From Megalobrama amblycephala (taxonomy: Eukaryota; Chordata; Actinopteri; Cypriniformes; Xenocyprididae), in the NCBI RefSeq assembly GCF_018812025.1, contig NC_063058.1, positions 15,241,797-15,305,796 of the forward strand: a stretch of DNA of 64,000 nucleotides, read 5' to 3'. The position numbers were made by a program, and so were the translations under genes. The notes beneath the pieces are model-generated. The model worked only from the letters and a program-made list of their open reading frames with translations, did not search any database and had not been told where the DNA came from. Below, piece after piece: positions 47,178-59,691 of this stretch. Positions within the stretch are counted from its first letter, which is position 1. Each line of letters starts with the position of its first letter.

Positions 47178-48383
47178 TTGCATTTACCATTGTTCTTCCG
47201 TTTCCAACCCACCAGTTGAGAACCGCTGACAAGTTTCATCAACCGAAACGGTTAATGGTGATTTGAACAGCCTAAAATATCCATCCATGCTGAATTCAAT
47301 CTGCATTTCAACACAAATGGAAGTAGGTAGCATGAATCCTATTGTAGTCGCGTATAATTCAGCTGTCAAAAATGACCTTCAAGCTTCCTACGTACTCTTC
47401 CAGAACACTTCATACATATTAGCTTGTGTGTGGCACTTCTAAAGCGCGAGGTAATCAGCATCAGTGACAGGCCAACACAAACCAGCCGCTTGCCACTTCC
47501 AGACGCCCCCTGCTCCTATACCGGAATAGAAGCGTCATTCAGGTCTGAACGCCCTGCCTACACATTCCTCAATCATGTGCATTGCCAAACCCTGTTAATA
47601 TCCATTAACATACAGTAAAAGGGACCTCTTTAAGAAATGTGAAATGAAAGTAACGCTCTCCTTGGCTACGGCTAACATACACGGATTTGTCACCGCTGGG
47701 ATGTCCCCGCATTGGGCGCCACAATAGTATCTCTAAGTATCTCAATGTTATTCCTAAAGAATGGTGTTTAATTGCAAGCATTGAGCGTGAGAATGGTACT
47801 GGTGGTATTTCTCCATTTATAATGAGCATTTCTAGTTTTGGATTTGATAAAAACGCCTTTTTGTTGTGCACGACTGGGCAGTGTGGCATTATCACCAGTG
47901 CAGATTGCATTAGGGTGATCAGAAGCGGCCTTGTCTTGAATATTCATGTTTTGCTTATTAATGCCTGCAGGGCACACACATTCTCCCGGGGGAAATGGAA
48001 TCATAGCAGCTTGTTTAATATCTCCCTTTTGTTTGACGTGGCAATTATAGAAAATGAAGCAAATACAAAGAGTCGTTGAAGCTCGATCGACTCGCTCGCT
48101 TGTGAATTCAAATATTCATGATGAACTTGGAGGAAAAAAAGTAAAATCAAACGGTCCTTTCATATTCCCTTTGTAATGAGGACTGAAATCTTCATTACAC
48201 ATGCTCGGTATTATAATTTCATATATTGTGTAAGATGCCAGAGTATGATAAAATATTCAATTATATTCATAATGCATAGAAGAAAAATATCACCATGGCA
48301 GCAGAAAACCGCTTTTGAGTTCAAATAATCAGGAATTGGATTATGGCACTTTGGAAACACGACTCTGACTAAAAATCCATCAG
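47178..48383. other. Unique block with candidate conserved non-coding DNA
   Basis: 47640-48130 is non-repetitive. It has TGTCTTGAATATTCATG, GCTTATTAATGCCTGCAG and other homeodomain-like sites, and stays open in long frames on both strands (a 130-codon plus frame at 47687-48079 and a 101-codon minus frame at 47605-47910). No family resemblance or splice signals are visible. Regulatory DNA is a plausible reading. Confidence 0.35.
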
Positions 48384-48658
48384 GATAGACACCATATTTA
48401 ATTTGACATGAATGAAAACGAGGCTGTGAGGTAGTGTTGTCATGTTCACTTAATACAAGCAAATTTGGGCTTGTCCAAGTCACTTTTAAATATAGGAAGT
48501 CATGGGATACAAAACTTTTGGCTGTGATTTATAATTTGACAATATCCAAAAGCAATAGTTTGCCATTGTTTGTTTGTATTTTTCCTAGCCCCTCTCCTAC
48601 CCCAATATTCAATATAACACTTTTTTTCAAAATAAAAAAAACAACAACCTAAAAATAG
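48384..48658 (+). repeat. Flank segment A, template of an inverted duplication
   Basis: About 275 bases that reappear in inverted orientation at 49519-49790. The two copies can be recognised by CCCCTCTCCTACCCCAATATTC and by identical short frames. Outside 48384 the match stops abruptly. Confidence 0.93.
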
Positions 48659-49518
48659 TTAAAGGATTAGTCCACTTTTAAATAAACTTTTCCTGATAAT
48701 TTACTCACCCCCATGTCATTCAAGATGTCCATGTCTTTCTTTCTTCAGTCGAAAAGAAATTAAGGTTTTTGATGAAAACATTCCAGGATTATTCTCCATA
48801 TAGTGGACTTCAATGGGCACAAACAGTTGAAGGTCAAAATTAGTTTCACTGCAGCTTCAAATTGTTCTACACGACCCCAGATGAGAAATAAGTGTCTTAT
48901 ATAGTGAAACTATCACTCATTTTCTGAAAAAAATGGAAAATTATATAAGTTTTAACCATAAATGCTCATATTGAACTAGCTCTCTCCTTCTTCTTCTCTA
49001 TTAGAATTCCGACAGTATAGATACTGCTAAGTGTATTACTGCCCTCCACAGGTCAAAGTTTTGAATTACATTTTATATGCAATATGCTAGTTCAATAGTA
49101 TATAACAATTAGTTCAAACTTTGACCTGTGGAGGGCAGTAATACGCTTAGCAGTGTCTACACTGCTGGAATTCTAATAGAGAAGAAGAAGGAGAGAGCTA
49201 GTTCAATATGAGCATTTATGGTTAAAACTTATATAATTTATCATTTTTTTCAGAAAATGAGTGATAGTTTCACTATATAAGACACTTATTTCTCATCTGG
49301 GATCGTGTAGAACAATTTGAAGCTGCAGTGAAACTAATTTTGACCTTCAACTGTTTGGTGCCCATTGAAGTCCACTATATGGAGAATAATCCTGGAATGT
49401 TTTCATCAAAAACCTTAATTTCTTTTCGACTGAAGAAAGAAAGACATGGACATCTTGGATGACATAGGGGTGAGTAAATTATCAGGAAATTTTTATTTAA
49501 AAGTGGACTAATCCTTTA
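48659..49518. mobile_element. Second copy of the foldback TTAA element
   Basis: Left arm 48659-49070, right arm 49110-49518, the same family as 15008-16963. From 49173 on, the right arm carries every private variant of its own left arm (TAATAGAG, AAGGAGAGAG, TTCAATATGAG, TTTATGG, TATATGGAG), showing it was copied from it. Confidence 0.92.
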
Positions 49519-49790
49519 TCTATTTTTAGGTTTTTTTTTTATTTTGAAAAAAAGTATAATATTGAATATTGGGGTAGGAGAGGGACTGGGAAAAATACAA
49601 ACAAACAATGGCAAACTATTGCTTTTGGACATTGTCAAATTATAAATCACAGCCAAAAGTTTTGTATCCCATGACTTCCTATATTTAAAAGTGACTTGGA
49701 CAAGCCCAAATTTGCTTATATTAAGTGAACATGACAACACTACCTCACAGCCTCGTTTTCATTCATGTCAAATTAAATATGGTGTCTATC
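49519..49790 (-). repeat. Inverted copy A' of the flank segment
   Basis: Reverse complement of 48384-48658 with about a dozen differences. It ends at GGTGTCTATC, after which the sequence jumps into the middle of a foldback right arm. Confidence 0.93.
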
Positions 49791-50145
49791 ACTGCTGGAA
49801 TTCAAATAGAGAAGAAGAAGAGAGCTAGTTCAAGATGAGCATTTCTGGTTAAAACTATATAATTTTCCATTTTTTTCAGAAAATGAGTGATGGTTTCACT
49901 AGATAAGACACTTATTTCTCATCTGGGATCGTGTAGAACAATTTGAAGCTGCAGTGAAACTAATTTTGACCTTCAACTGTTTGGTGCCCATGGAAGTCTA
50001 CTATAAGGAGAAAAATCCTGGAATGTTTTCATCAAAAACCTTAATTTCTTTTCCACTGAAGAAAGAAAGACATGGACATCTTGGATGACATGGGGGTGAG
50101 TAAATTATCAGGAAAAGTTTATTTAAAAGTGGACTAATCCATTAA
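49791..50145. mobile_element. Original right arm of the foldback, now separated
   Basis: It starts in mid-element at ACTGCTGGAATTC and runs to the TTAA terminus at 50142-50145. It has family-typical variants (AATTCAAATAG, TTCAAGATGAG, TTTCTGG) shared with the 15008 copy, and lacks those of the rebuilt arm at 49173-49518. Confidence 0.88.
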
Positions 50146-53100
50146 CTATACAACCGCATGTGTGTACACATTACTGGCCTCAGCAGCACTTTTGCAAGTT
50201 TTACTGTATAGCGCACTACAAACAGCTAGAAAACGCTCTTGCTCACTTACTGCATCTATATGTGTTTAATATTGAAAAGAGAAGCACTTCTCATAACCTC
50301 TACTGTAAAATATTCCCACACACCAGCACACATGACCGCCCCCACACACGCTCAAATCTTTAAGAATGCGGAGGTTCACTTCGGCTTAGAATAATCACGT
50401 CAACTGCCATCTACGGCCAAACGGTCACACCGTGGAATTCAAATGAGTTCCATGTAAGATACACAGGTTTCAGCTTCATTTAAATAAACAAGCAAGTTTA
50501 GCGCAACGCCTCGCTCTTCAAAGGCATCTCATTACAGTGCCTTTGTTGAAAAAAATATTCACGTTTAGGCTTGTAATTTATTAATTCATTTCTTTTTATT
50601 CTTACAAATTCCTATTTTTTTCCCCCGTTGTTGCAGTGCAGCGGCTTTTGCAATCAAATGTTTTTCATACCTCAGAAGGAGAAAAAAGATCAAATATGTT
50701 GAATGATTCACAACTTGGGTTTTAAGCCACTGCTGGTGCAAAACGATACATTCCAAAATATGCAGGATAGTCCGGAGGTATGCATATTCAGGGGTGATGT
50801 TTGATCAAGCGCTTACACATTCAAAACTCCCACAAACACAGGGTTCAGGTCCTTATTTGGTTTCAAAAAAAGAGAAGTCATGAGTTAAATGACTGACTAA
50901 TAATAAATGCTTCATTATTGCCAAAATATTTTTATATATATATTATATCACAAACATACTCTATGCATGTATGCAAATGGAGACACAAATGCATGTGATC
51001 TTGTTGTACATACTTGTTACTCAAGGGGCACTAGAGTTACTTTCAGATCTCTGGGTAATATTAAGTGAAGTACATTTTAAACAGTATTGTCAGTATTGTT
51101 TGCTGTATTTTGCAACAAAATCATAGTTCCAACGAAAGCCACAGCAGAGCTGCAACACAGTGATGTTTCGTGCAGCTTTGAATGAATCATGAGAGTCGAT
51201 GATTCAATTATCCCATTCATAAATACAGCCACTTGCTTTGTTAATGAATGACTCGATGACTTGCTCATTAAGACAGTGACTTACCGCCACCTACTGGCAG
51301 TTTTAGTTTAATATTTAAAAATATTAACATCATTGCTTATTTCTCTATTGGTCATTTTTTTATTTAAAACATTATTTGTTTAATAAAGATATTTATAAAG
51401 GTAAAAAATGCACTGGAAAATCAATTTAAGGGGGAAAATATTGTCCCTTAATGGAAAAGGTATGACTGCAGCAGTCTAAGTGTAAGAGAGGAGGTATGCA
51501 GAAGGATTTTAAATGCCTCAGGGGGTACAAGACTATAAAAAAGTTTGGGAAAGACTGATTTACAACAAAATACAGAGAGATTTGGTGAAAGTTAAGCAAA
51601 TATTTAATAACTACAATAGTAGTTTCTTGCTAGAAATGACATCAAAAGTTAAAATTTGGTTAAAACATCAATTGCACCTTTCAGACTGCATCTGTATTTT
51701 GAGCTCAAATGTCACAGAATCGAACGCACAGGATGATGGGATATCACAGGCAGCGGAGGCAGCATTTTTCAGCTTTCAGAAGCAGACCACGTATTAGGCA
51801 GTTCCAGCTCTACAGGATTCTCTTCAAACTGTTTGTTCACCATGACAGTATTTAGGCTTAAATGTAAAATTCAATAGTCATTTGAGAAACTGATAAATCA
51901 ATTCAAATAACAATCAACCATAACAAATGTGAAGCTGCTAAATGAGTTTTAAAAACGATAAAATCAATCAAATAATCAACTATAAATGTAGATAAATAAA
52001 TTAAAGAATGTAGAATTTGACAATCAAAAGTAAACAGTTAATGAAATATATTGAAAACAAAACAAAAAAATACCATCATTTTTGCCAATTTATAATAATT
52101 ATAGAAAAAAAATGGTCTACTCCCTTTTCTATTGCATTATTATTGACTTCAGACTGAACCAAATCTGCTGTGGTTCACTGCTCGGCTCCAATGTAGCAGA
52201 AGCCAGTCAATGTGACCGTTACGATTAAACTGACTGTAGAAGAAGAGCGTTGCATTAATGTTGCAAAAGCCCCTTGTGGCAACCCTGATGTAACTGCATT
52301 TGTAATAAAACACATTCTGGCACATTTCAGAACACAACAACACATGAAATCGAGAAATATTTGTGTTCACGTAATTTGTATAGAGCATGTTCCAGGCCCT
52401 AACATGCCAAAGCTTCAAGCCCTCATTTAATCTCAAGCTCCTATTTCAAGACAAATAAGAAACAGAAAAGCCTTTTCTGATAGGATGTGTACCAGCAATC
52501 TGTACAAGTCTACATTTGGGTTACTGCAACAAGCTTCAATTTGCCTAGGCTATAAAGACTTACAGTTTCATTAGGAGCATTATGTGTTACTGACATGAAG
52601 CTGTCGCTTCACATTTACGACTAGCGGAGGTTCTGTTCTGGTGGGTTAAGTGGGGTTGCTGGGTATTCATTTGGCTCTTTTGATGCGAACCTTTCAGGCT
52701 AACATCTAGATAATAGTTTGTTCTCATCTCAGACGCAATACTGATCCTCGTTTTAACATTTTGAGATGAAAGCCACGTCAAATATGCAAGTGTTCTTGCT
52801 ACCTGCTAATTCTTGACACTCATCTGCTAAGTCTAAGTAGCATCAAAACAACTAGCATGACACTCAAGCACAACAACTGAAGGATTAAACTCTTAGTTTG
52901 CTCTCAAATGAAATGCAACCTAAGCTACATCTATCATTTGCGAAATGACAGTTTTATCATACATTTACACTCCTACATTCTGCTTGTGCCTGGCAATCAC
53001 AGGATCGGAGTTTAGTCCTAGGAAGTTCTGTACGAGTTGAGGGGGATAAAGCGAAGTGCTTTACTTACTCATAGCACTCAGTGTTATCTTGCCTGGACAG

Positions 53101-53535
53101 CATGGCTGTAATACTGGCTTATGTCTAGCAGCATAAAAATCTAAACACATACGTGGCAATGCTATTGTACAGTTCAGGTGCTTTAGCCAGTCGAGGAGCA
53201 TTTTGTGAGGCCTGCAGTTTTATTCAGATATACCTCACTGTGTCTTAATTTGTTGTCAGGCAAGAGTTGGCAAAGGAACAGAACTTCTTCCTGAGGTGAA
53301 AAATAGGCCGGACTCAGCTGAAAACACAAGGCAGTCGTCATTTGAAGAAGAAAATTAAGACCAAACAATAACTGCCCTGTTATTTCAGGTAATTTGATAC
53401 GCTTTTTTCATATTCAAGTTTTTACAATGATGCATTCCTAAAACAATCAAAGCTAAATTGTAATAATTAAGACTAATGTTTGCAAATATGTCCATTTCTA
53501 TGAATAATTTCAAGTTATGATGATAGTAAACTGCT
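50146..53535. other. Longest stretch without recognised elements in the right half
   Basis: No agbl1 exon, transposon terminus or array was found. 51130-51300 contains fragments of GATTCAATTATCCCATTC type repeats. Frames at 51513-51797 and 52149-52436 lack splice-site or family support. Confidence 0.35.
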
Positions 53536-53882
53536 TTAAAACCACCATGAAATCAAAATGGACAATTCTTATTTATTTATTTATTTTTTTGTAATGGAAT
53601 TTAAATACATCGATATTTCTTTTTAAATTCATGTGCCCTCATAATCTTTAATCAAAATAATGTTCCTCCCTCTTCTCGTCTCTGATGATGTGTTTACTTG
53701 CATGAGGGCGGGACAACCTGTCACTCACATGAGATCGTCCAATAGCAAACCACAACCATCCAATCAATTTCCAACTGAAATAATCAAGACCCGTCCGATA
53801 TTTTTATTTGCTCGAGAAGCCATTTTACTCGAATATACCGTACAATTGGGAAGAAAAGACTATTGCATCATGCTGACTTTAA
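53536..53882. mobile_element. TTAA-flanked MITE
   Basis: The left TTTAAAACCACCATGAAATC and the right end, read in reverse as TTTAAAGTCAGCATGATGC, form the inverted ends, with TTAA on both sides. The body holds CCAATAGCAAACCACAACC. It abuts the next element by four bases. Confidence 0.6.
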
Positions 53883-53885
53883 AGC

Positions 53886-54786
53886 TTAAAGGAGTAGTTC
53901 ACCCCAAAAAGTCATCTTTTATTCACTTTCCTAACCTAACGACTTTGGCAGAAAATCTCTTTTTAAAACTATATTAGTTTTAACAATTTAATATATATAG
54001 GAAAAACAAATTTAAAGCGTTAACTCCCCTAAAAAATGAAAATTCTGTCATTAATTACTCACCCTTCATGTTGTTCCAAACCCATAAGACCTTCGTTCAT
54101 CTTCGGAACACAAATTAAGATATTTCTGATGTAAACCGCTGGCTCAGTATTGGCTGATGCTGTTCATGTGAGCAGTACGACACATGCGTGTGATGCTGAC
54201 GCAGGAGCTGACCAATACTGAGCCGGCGTTCTGATATAGAACCAGGAAGTGCTGCAATGTGTTTACTACGTGAACAGCGTAGGAGACTGTCATGGAAGAG
54301 AAGAATTTATTTTTGTGTTTTTTTTTTTTTCTTGTTGCTTCATAACATTGAAGCACTGTAGTCACATGGACTATTTTAATGATGTCTTTACTCCCTTTCT
54401 GGGCCTTGAAAGTTGCAGTCTATCAGAGGCCAGAAAGCTCGTGGATTTCATCAAAATTATCTTAATTTGTGTTCTGAAGATGAACGAAGGTCTTACGGGT
54501 GTGGAACGGCATGAGGGTGAGTAATTAATGACAGAATTTTCATTTTTGGGTATACTAACCCTTTAAGCCATTATTGACTGAAACTTCCCCTCTAGTGTTG
54601 CTCTCAAACCTCGAACCTTCAAATATTGCATGACAAGATGTGTTGTACCAGATTTGATGGCCACAGAACCCATGTCTTGATGTGCTAGATTTGAATGTAC
54701 ACAAACAAAAAAAAAGTCAGATAAGTTTAGAACAATATGAGGGTGAAAAATTACAAATTTTATTTTTGGGTGAACTATCACTTTAA
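53886..54786. mobile_element. TTAA element with a nested relative
   Basis: The outer ends are TTAAAGGAGTAGTTCACCCC and TTTTGGGTGAACTATCACTTTAA. A second TTAA element, 54020-54566, with ends TTAACTCCCCTAAAAAATG and TTGGGTATACTAACCCTTTAA, lies inside. Confidence 0.75.
54020..54566. mobile_element. Nested TTAA foldback element
   Basis: Inverted arms share AAAATTCTGTCATTAATTACTCACCC and CGTTCATCTTCGGAACACAAATTAAGAT. The inner part includes ACCAATACTGAGCC paired with GGCTCAGTATTGG at 54139-54226. Exact TTAA sites at both edges. Confidence 0.8.
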
Positions 54787-56649
54787 CAACACATTTTTGT
54801 CATCATTTATTGTTTGATAACTTCAAGTATTAAGTTACCCAATTTCTTTGCTAACTTTCCTTCCTACATTACTTGAGGGGTACTAATAATGTGTATTCTC
54901 CAGGATCCACACTAAGTTATATTGTTTTGAGTTTTACATGTCTAAAAACATTAGCAGTCCACCCTGGAGCAAAAGCAACAGAGAAGTGCTTCTTCCTGCC
55001 TGGTTATAATGAGCACTACATTTTTAACATTCATTGGTCTCACCAAACAAGAGAGAGGAAGGAAGAGGAATTCACAATGTCATTTAATTTTCTGACCTTC
55101 TATGACCTCCATGGTTTAATTGACAAGTTTTGCCAACAAAATAACATGGTCTATTCAAATGAGCTCTTGATTTTGGGACTGGGAAAAAACAGCATGTTCA
55201 AAAACTGCAGGATAGTAATTGAGTAAAATGACAAGGTTTGATCAAAACCGTGGGAGCCTATTACAGAAAGTGTCAGCTTGCAGTTAAATCCAGTAGAAAG
55301 GCACACACTATCACCGAAAAAAGGACAGACCAGCGTTCTCAACTAGTGGGTCGCAGGACAGAAAGTGAAAAACAATGCTACATGCTAATAAAATACAACT
55401 AACCATGTAACTGTTCATACCACTGATGTAAAGAACAGCGCTTAAACCGACAGACTCAGTATGAAAATAAAAATGATAATAAACGAATGTAAATAAATTA
55501 AAGCTAATAAGCAAAATAAATAAATACATTAATTAAAATAAAAAACATACAAAATAAACAAAGAACCAAAATAAATTATTTAATAATAAACAAATAATAA
55601 ATATTTAACCATTTAAAATAATGCTTATAAACAAATAAGCAAATAATTTAGATTATAATAAATAAACAACTAAATAAAATAAAAAAACTACAAAATAAGC
55701 TAAATAAACAATTAACAAATAACTAAAATAAATTAATAATTCAACATAAAAACAAACAAACAAACAAATACCACTTTTTTTCAGCATTTCCAGAATGTTA
55801 CCAAATATATTGGAGTATGCAGGATGTATTCACTTGGTTTAATCCACTTATTCAGAATTATATTTCATGAGATATCATGTTTGCTGTCTATACGTCAGCA
55901 TGGTAGCAGAAGGGGAACAGATGCTACGTAATGAATCTGCATTGCATCCGTAAGAGTTTTTATTAATCCGGGTCATCGTAGAATGCCTGGTGGAATTTAG
56001 TCATAAGCCACCAGACTGAGCTTTCCATCTGTTGACGTCGTTTCAACACACATTTCCGAGTAGCTTCGTCTCCATCAGACAGCTGATAAAGCCAGTGAGA
56101 TGAGTGGTGAAGTGTCTTCAACAAATAGAAAACAAAAGGTCAGTTTGCTTATGAATAAATTCTTCCAGACGTTTGAATCTGAATCGCAGCTCTGGCTGGC
56201 TCTCATGACAGCCGATTCGGTCTCTACGTGTGCAATTTCCTGTGATGCTCAGAAGGCCATTCCTCAAGTCCTTATCACTCATATGTCCTAACGGTGATGA
56301 TCATTACAACCCCCAAATAACATGTGACTTATACCCGCTGACACAGCAGGGCCACATCGAAGACAACTAATACAAGCAGTTTATCAAACAATACCTCAAT
56401 GGTGTGCCACAGCTTCTGGATTCATTGACCTGTGAAATTGTCATTGCATCCACTTATAAAGGATGACCGTTCCTTGACCCCTTGTGTCACGAGTCACCTT
56501 ATGTACAATAAACAGGATCCTGCCTAGATAGACTGGCATGCTTGAACAAGGTGGTGATGTCAGATTTATGAATTGTCTTGAGTTGAATATTTTCAATGAA
56601 TAAGTATGGTCCGAAACATTTGTCTGAATGTTTAAATTCAGTTATGATT
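54787..56649. other. Intron sequence with an A-rich simple-repeat zone
   Basis: 55440-55775 is a run of AATAAATAAA and AACAAACAAA variants on the plus strand. The rest is unique and without a recognised exon. Confidence 0.45.
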
Positions 56650-57821
56650 TTAAAGGGGTCCTTGATTCTGATTTCACTTTTTTAAGTTTAGGTAGTGAGT
56701 AATGTTGCTGTTTGAGCATAAACATCATCCACAAAGTTACGATGCTCAAAGTTCAATGCAAAGGGAGACATTGTCTTTTACAGAAATCGCTTTTTAAGGA
56801 CTACAACAAATGGCTGGTAGGGTCTACAACGAGCCTCTTCCCGGGTTGGTGACATCACAAACCCCAAAATTTACATAAAACCTGCCCTTGAGAACATGCA
56901 ACAAAAAGGGTGAGGCCATGTTGAGCTGCTTTAGAGAAGAGGAAGAGTTGTTGTAGTAGAGTGTTGTTACCATGCCGTCATTTTACGCCAGACTGCTTCA
57001 CAAACGAGGGTCAATTCAATGCTGGATTTGCACAAAAGATTAACATTTCAGAAACGTCCAGTTGCATTCTAAAAGTTGTAACTTCTTCCTGAGTCTCTCC
57101 ATCAGTGTCCGACTACATTTTGAACAACATAAGGCTGAACACCATTACTGACAATCGTCATTTTGGCTGCGTGAGACTCTCCAGCTTTGTTGTTGACCAA
57201 CCGAAGCGCGAGCCGTTAACCCTCTGGGGTCTGAGGATTTTTGGGGCCCTGGAGAAGTTTTGACATGCCCTGACATTTGTGCTTTTTTTTAGTTGTTCCT
57301 AAACATATGACAAAAGTGTCATTACACTGTATTCAGCACAAACTAGGCTACAATAATATGTGAGGAACATGTATGTACATGTTTGTGTTTTTGAAGGAAT
57401 AACGTTTATGCGTGGTTATTGAAAAAACCTCACTGAAATAAGGCAAAAAAAAAATATATTAAATCTGTGTTAACAAGACTTCTGGGTATTGGAGGTTGTA
57501 GACTAGAGTATTTGCTTCAATGTTATGTAACAATTATGCTGCCTGCTCATTCATATAAAACAATAGAGAGATTTAAATTTTCTAAGACACTTTTTGTCAA
57601 GAAACACAGTATGCGTGGAGGCATGAATCATCATGAATAATGGGTCATTTACACCTGAGAAGACAAAAGAATTGCATAATGAGTTGTAATGACCTGCATA
57701 AATAATGAGGCCTTTCAGTCAGGTAGGCTGTGAAAAAACCCTCTGTGATCATGTCTCAAGCTCATCATGGTGTATATCAAACATACAGAAAAAACAGCAA
57801 TACTGTGAAATACATTTATTG

Positions 57822-58965
57822 TAGGGGTGTAATGATACGCTCAGGTCACGATACGGTACGTATCTCGATACAGAGTTCACGATACGATACGTATCACGAT
57901 ATTTTGAACAAAATGAAACTGAAATTCAAACAAGATTTATTAAAAAAACATGAACAAATTTCAATAATTTTCCTTGTTGTACATACAAGATCACATTTCA
58001 ATAAAATAAATAAATATACAATTTTAATAAAAACCTTCTGTATTCAAATTAACAGTTGAATAGGGCTGTCTGTCACTGAAAAAAAATGTTAAATTTAACA
58101 TGAACTTAGAATTATGAATAGGGGCCGTTCACATATCACGTCTAAAAACGCGTGGAAGGCGCGGCCGCACCGCTTCTCCTTCTTTCCAAAGCGCTTGCGC
58201 TCCTGTGGCGTCGGTCGTTGCTATGCAACCATGAACTGAGCTCTCCAAGAGGATCAGGATGTTTCTGCAAAGGATAAATGATTTCTAGCCCTTGCATTAG
58301 TTTTACTACGAGATATATTGATGGAGATAAGATATAAAAACCACCATGTACAGCTATGATCAGCTGTTCGGCTGAGCTTTTGATGTTTTGTTACGTAAAG
58401 GCCATAGCTGATCGGTTGATTCTTGTCACACGACCTGCGGTGCGCTTGCGGCATTCTGAGAAGTTGAGAATTGCATGCGCGTCGCGACCGCGTTGATCCC
58501 ATTATGAGCGCGCCTGCCGCCCGGCTACATTTGAAAATAATAGCTGACTTGCACGCGGAAAAGACGCAATATGTGAATGGCCCCTAACTTAAAGCAAAGC
58601 ATCTTTTGCTTTTCTGTGAGTACAGCTGTTGCTGTGCACTGCGGTGAAAGAAAGCCACGACTTTTCTCACGCGACCATGCAAGAGACTGACATGAGAAAC
58701 GTTTAAACCTGCTTGCAAGATTCAATGTGTGCCCGAAACACTTACTGAACTAGAGAGCTGATTGAGACACACCATCTACGATAAATCGTTACACCCCTAA
58801 TACTTATAGTGATTTAAAAATGTGGTAGCATTGGATCTGGACAGGAAGGATAACTCTGGGAGTTGGAAGGGGTGTGTCGCGATTCTGCCTTCTCACATCG
58901 CGATACAGGTTCGTGGACCTGCGTATCGCGATTTCGGTTTCATATCGCATATCGTTACAGCCCTA
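57822..58965. mobile_element. hAT element, third level of the nest
   Basis: The ends TAGGGGTGTAATGATACGC and GCATATCGTTACAGCCCTA are flanked by ATTTATTG (57814-57821) and ATGTATTG (58966-58973), seven of eight bases matching. A second, internal right-type end (CGTTACACCCCTA at 58789-58801) suggests more than one hAT event. Confidence 0.75.
58120..58585. mobile_element. MITE, fourth level of the nest
   Basis: AGGGGCCGTTCACATATCAC on the left faces AATATGTGAATGGCCCCT on the right. The ends continue with ACGCG-rich inverted sequence. It is markedly GC-richer than its surroundings. TA dinucleotides adjoin both GGGGCC/GGCCCC ends. Confidence 0.75.
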
Positions 58966-59691
58966 ATGTATTGACTCAGAATTTGCGTCTGAATAGCGCT
59001 AGCTCCGTGGGCGTGGCCGCATTAGCGGATAATGAGCTGAATCACGGACTTCTGACATGGCTCTCTTTTCATACAGATTACATAAACACAGAATATTTGT
59101 TTTCGATTTGACTTACACGATTTGAAACCTGACATTTCAACGTTTTTTTAGACATAAGTCTCATTTTTTTTGTCATTAGTATTCACTAAGTTACAGTTCA
59201 TTTTCTGAGAACTATCAGATTGGACTTCGTTCAGAAGGAGACGAGAGATCACGCATCATGTTGGTTTTCTTTATTTTACAAAAAGCACAACATTTTGTTT
59301 TTACTCTTAGTGTACACAAATGAAAGAAGATATTCCACAGATTAAAATGGTGTATAACTCGTAATTGTATGTGCAACATTGACGGAGTATTTTGAGTCTC
59401 TTTCACACTGATAAGAAAAAAACGCGGTGGTATCGCCAGCGTGACCGCTGACCCGAGGGAGTTAAAGCTTCGCCCTCTTTTGGAAAGGGGGGCCGAGAGC
59501 AGCAGCTCATTTGCATTTAAAGGGACACACACAAAAACTGTGTTTTTACTCACACCCAAATAGGGGCAAATTTGACAAGATATAATAAATGATCTGTGGG
59601 GTATTTTGAGCTGAAACTTCACAGACACATTCTGGGGACACCAGAGACTTATATTACATCTTGTAAAAGGGGCATTACAGGTCCCCTTTAA

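Larger units (their letters stand above)
57216..59465. mobile_element. TTAA element (piggyBac-like ends) inserted in family C
   Basis: The ends TTAACCCTCTGGGGTCTGAGG and, in reverse, TTAACTCCCTCGGGTCAGCGG flank the insert with a perfect TTAA duplication. The CCC-rich ends and TTAA target suit piggyBac-type elements. It is itself broken by the hAT at 57822. Confidence 0.8.
56650..59691 (-). mobile_element. Outer family C TTAA element of a four-deep nest
   Basis: The left end TTAAAGGGGTCCTTG and right end CATTACAGGTCCCCTTTAA match the 17357-18197 copy in reverse. The element is interrupted at GAGCCG-TTAA (57216), and its sequence resumes at TTAAAGCTTCGCCC (59462). It reads continuously when the insert is left out, matching GAGCTGTTAAAGCTCCGCCC of the other copy. 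A remnant of the SNGVQPY reading frame lies near 57130-57160. Confidence 0.88.

Noticed and set aside
47687..48079. 130-codon plus-strand frame as a gene
   Set aside because: The opposite strand is also open over most of it and no family is recognised. Treated instead as candidate non-coding conserved DNA.
48434..49740. Two near-identical 72-74-codon frames on opposite strands as a gene pair
   Set aside because: They are the two arms of the inverted flank duplication, so the resemblance reflects the DNA event and not coding.
48384..49790. Palindrome as a long-read adapter artefact
   Set aside because: Such artefacts give an exact mirror and no return to the original right arm. Here the copies differ and the sequence continues through a microhomology junction. 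It still needs a spanning-read check.
51513..51797. 94-codon plus-strand frame and the neighbouring 95-codon minus frame at 52149-52436
   Set aside because: No domain, splice signals or repeat explanation. The lengths are expected by chance in a window of this size.
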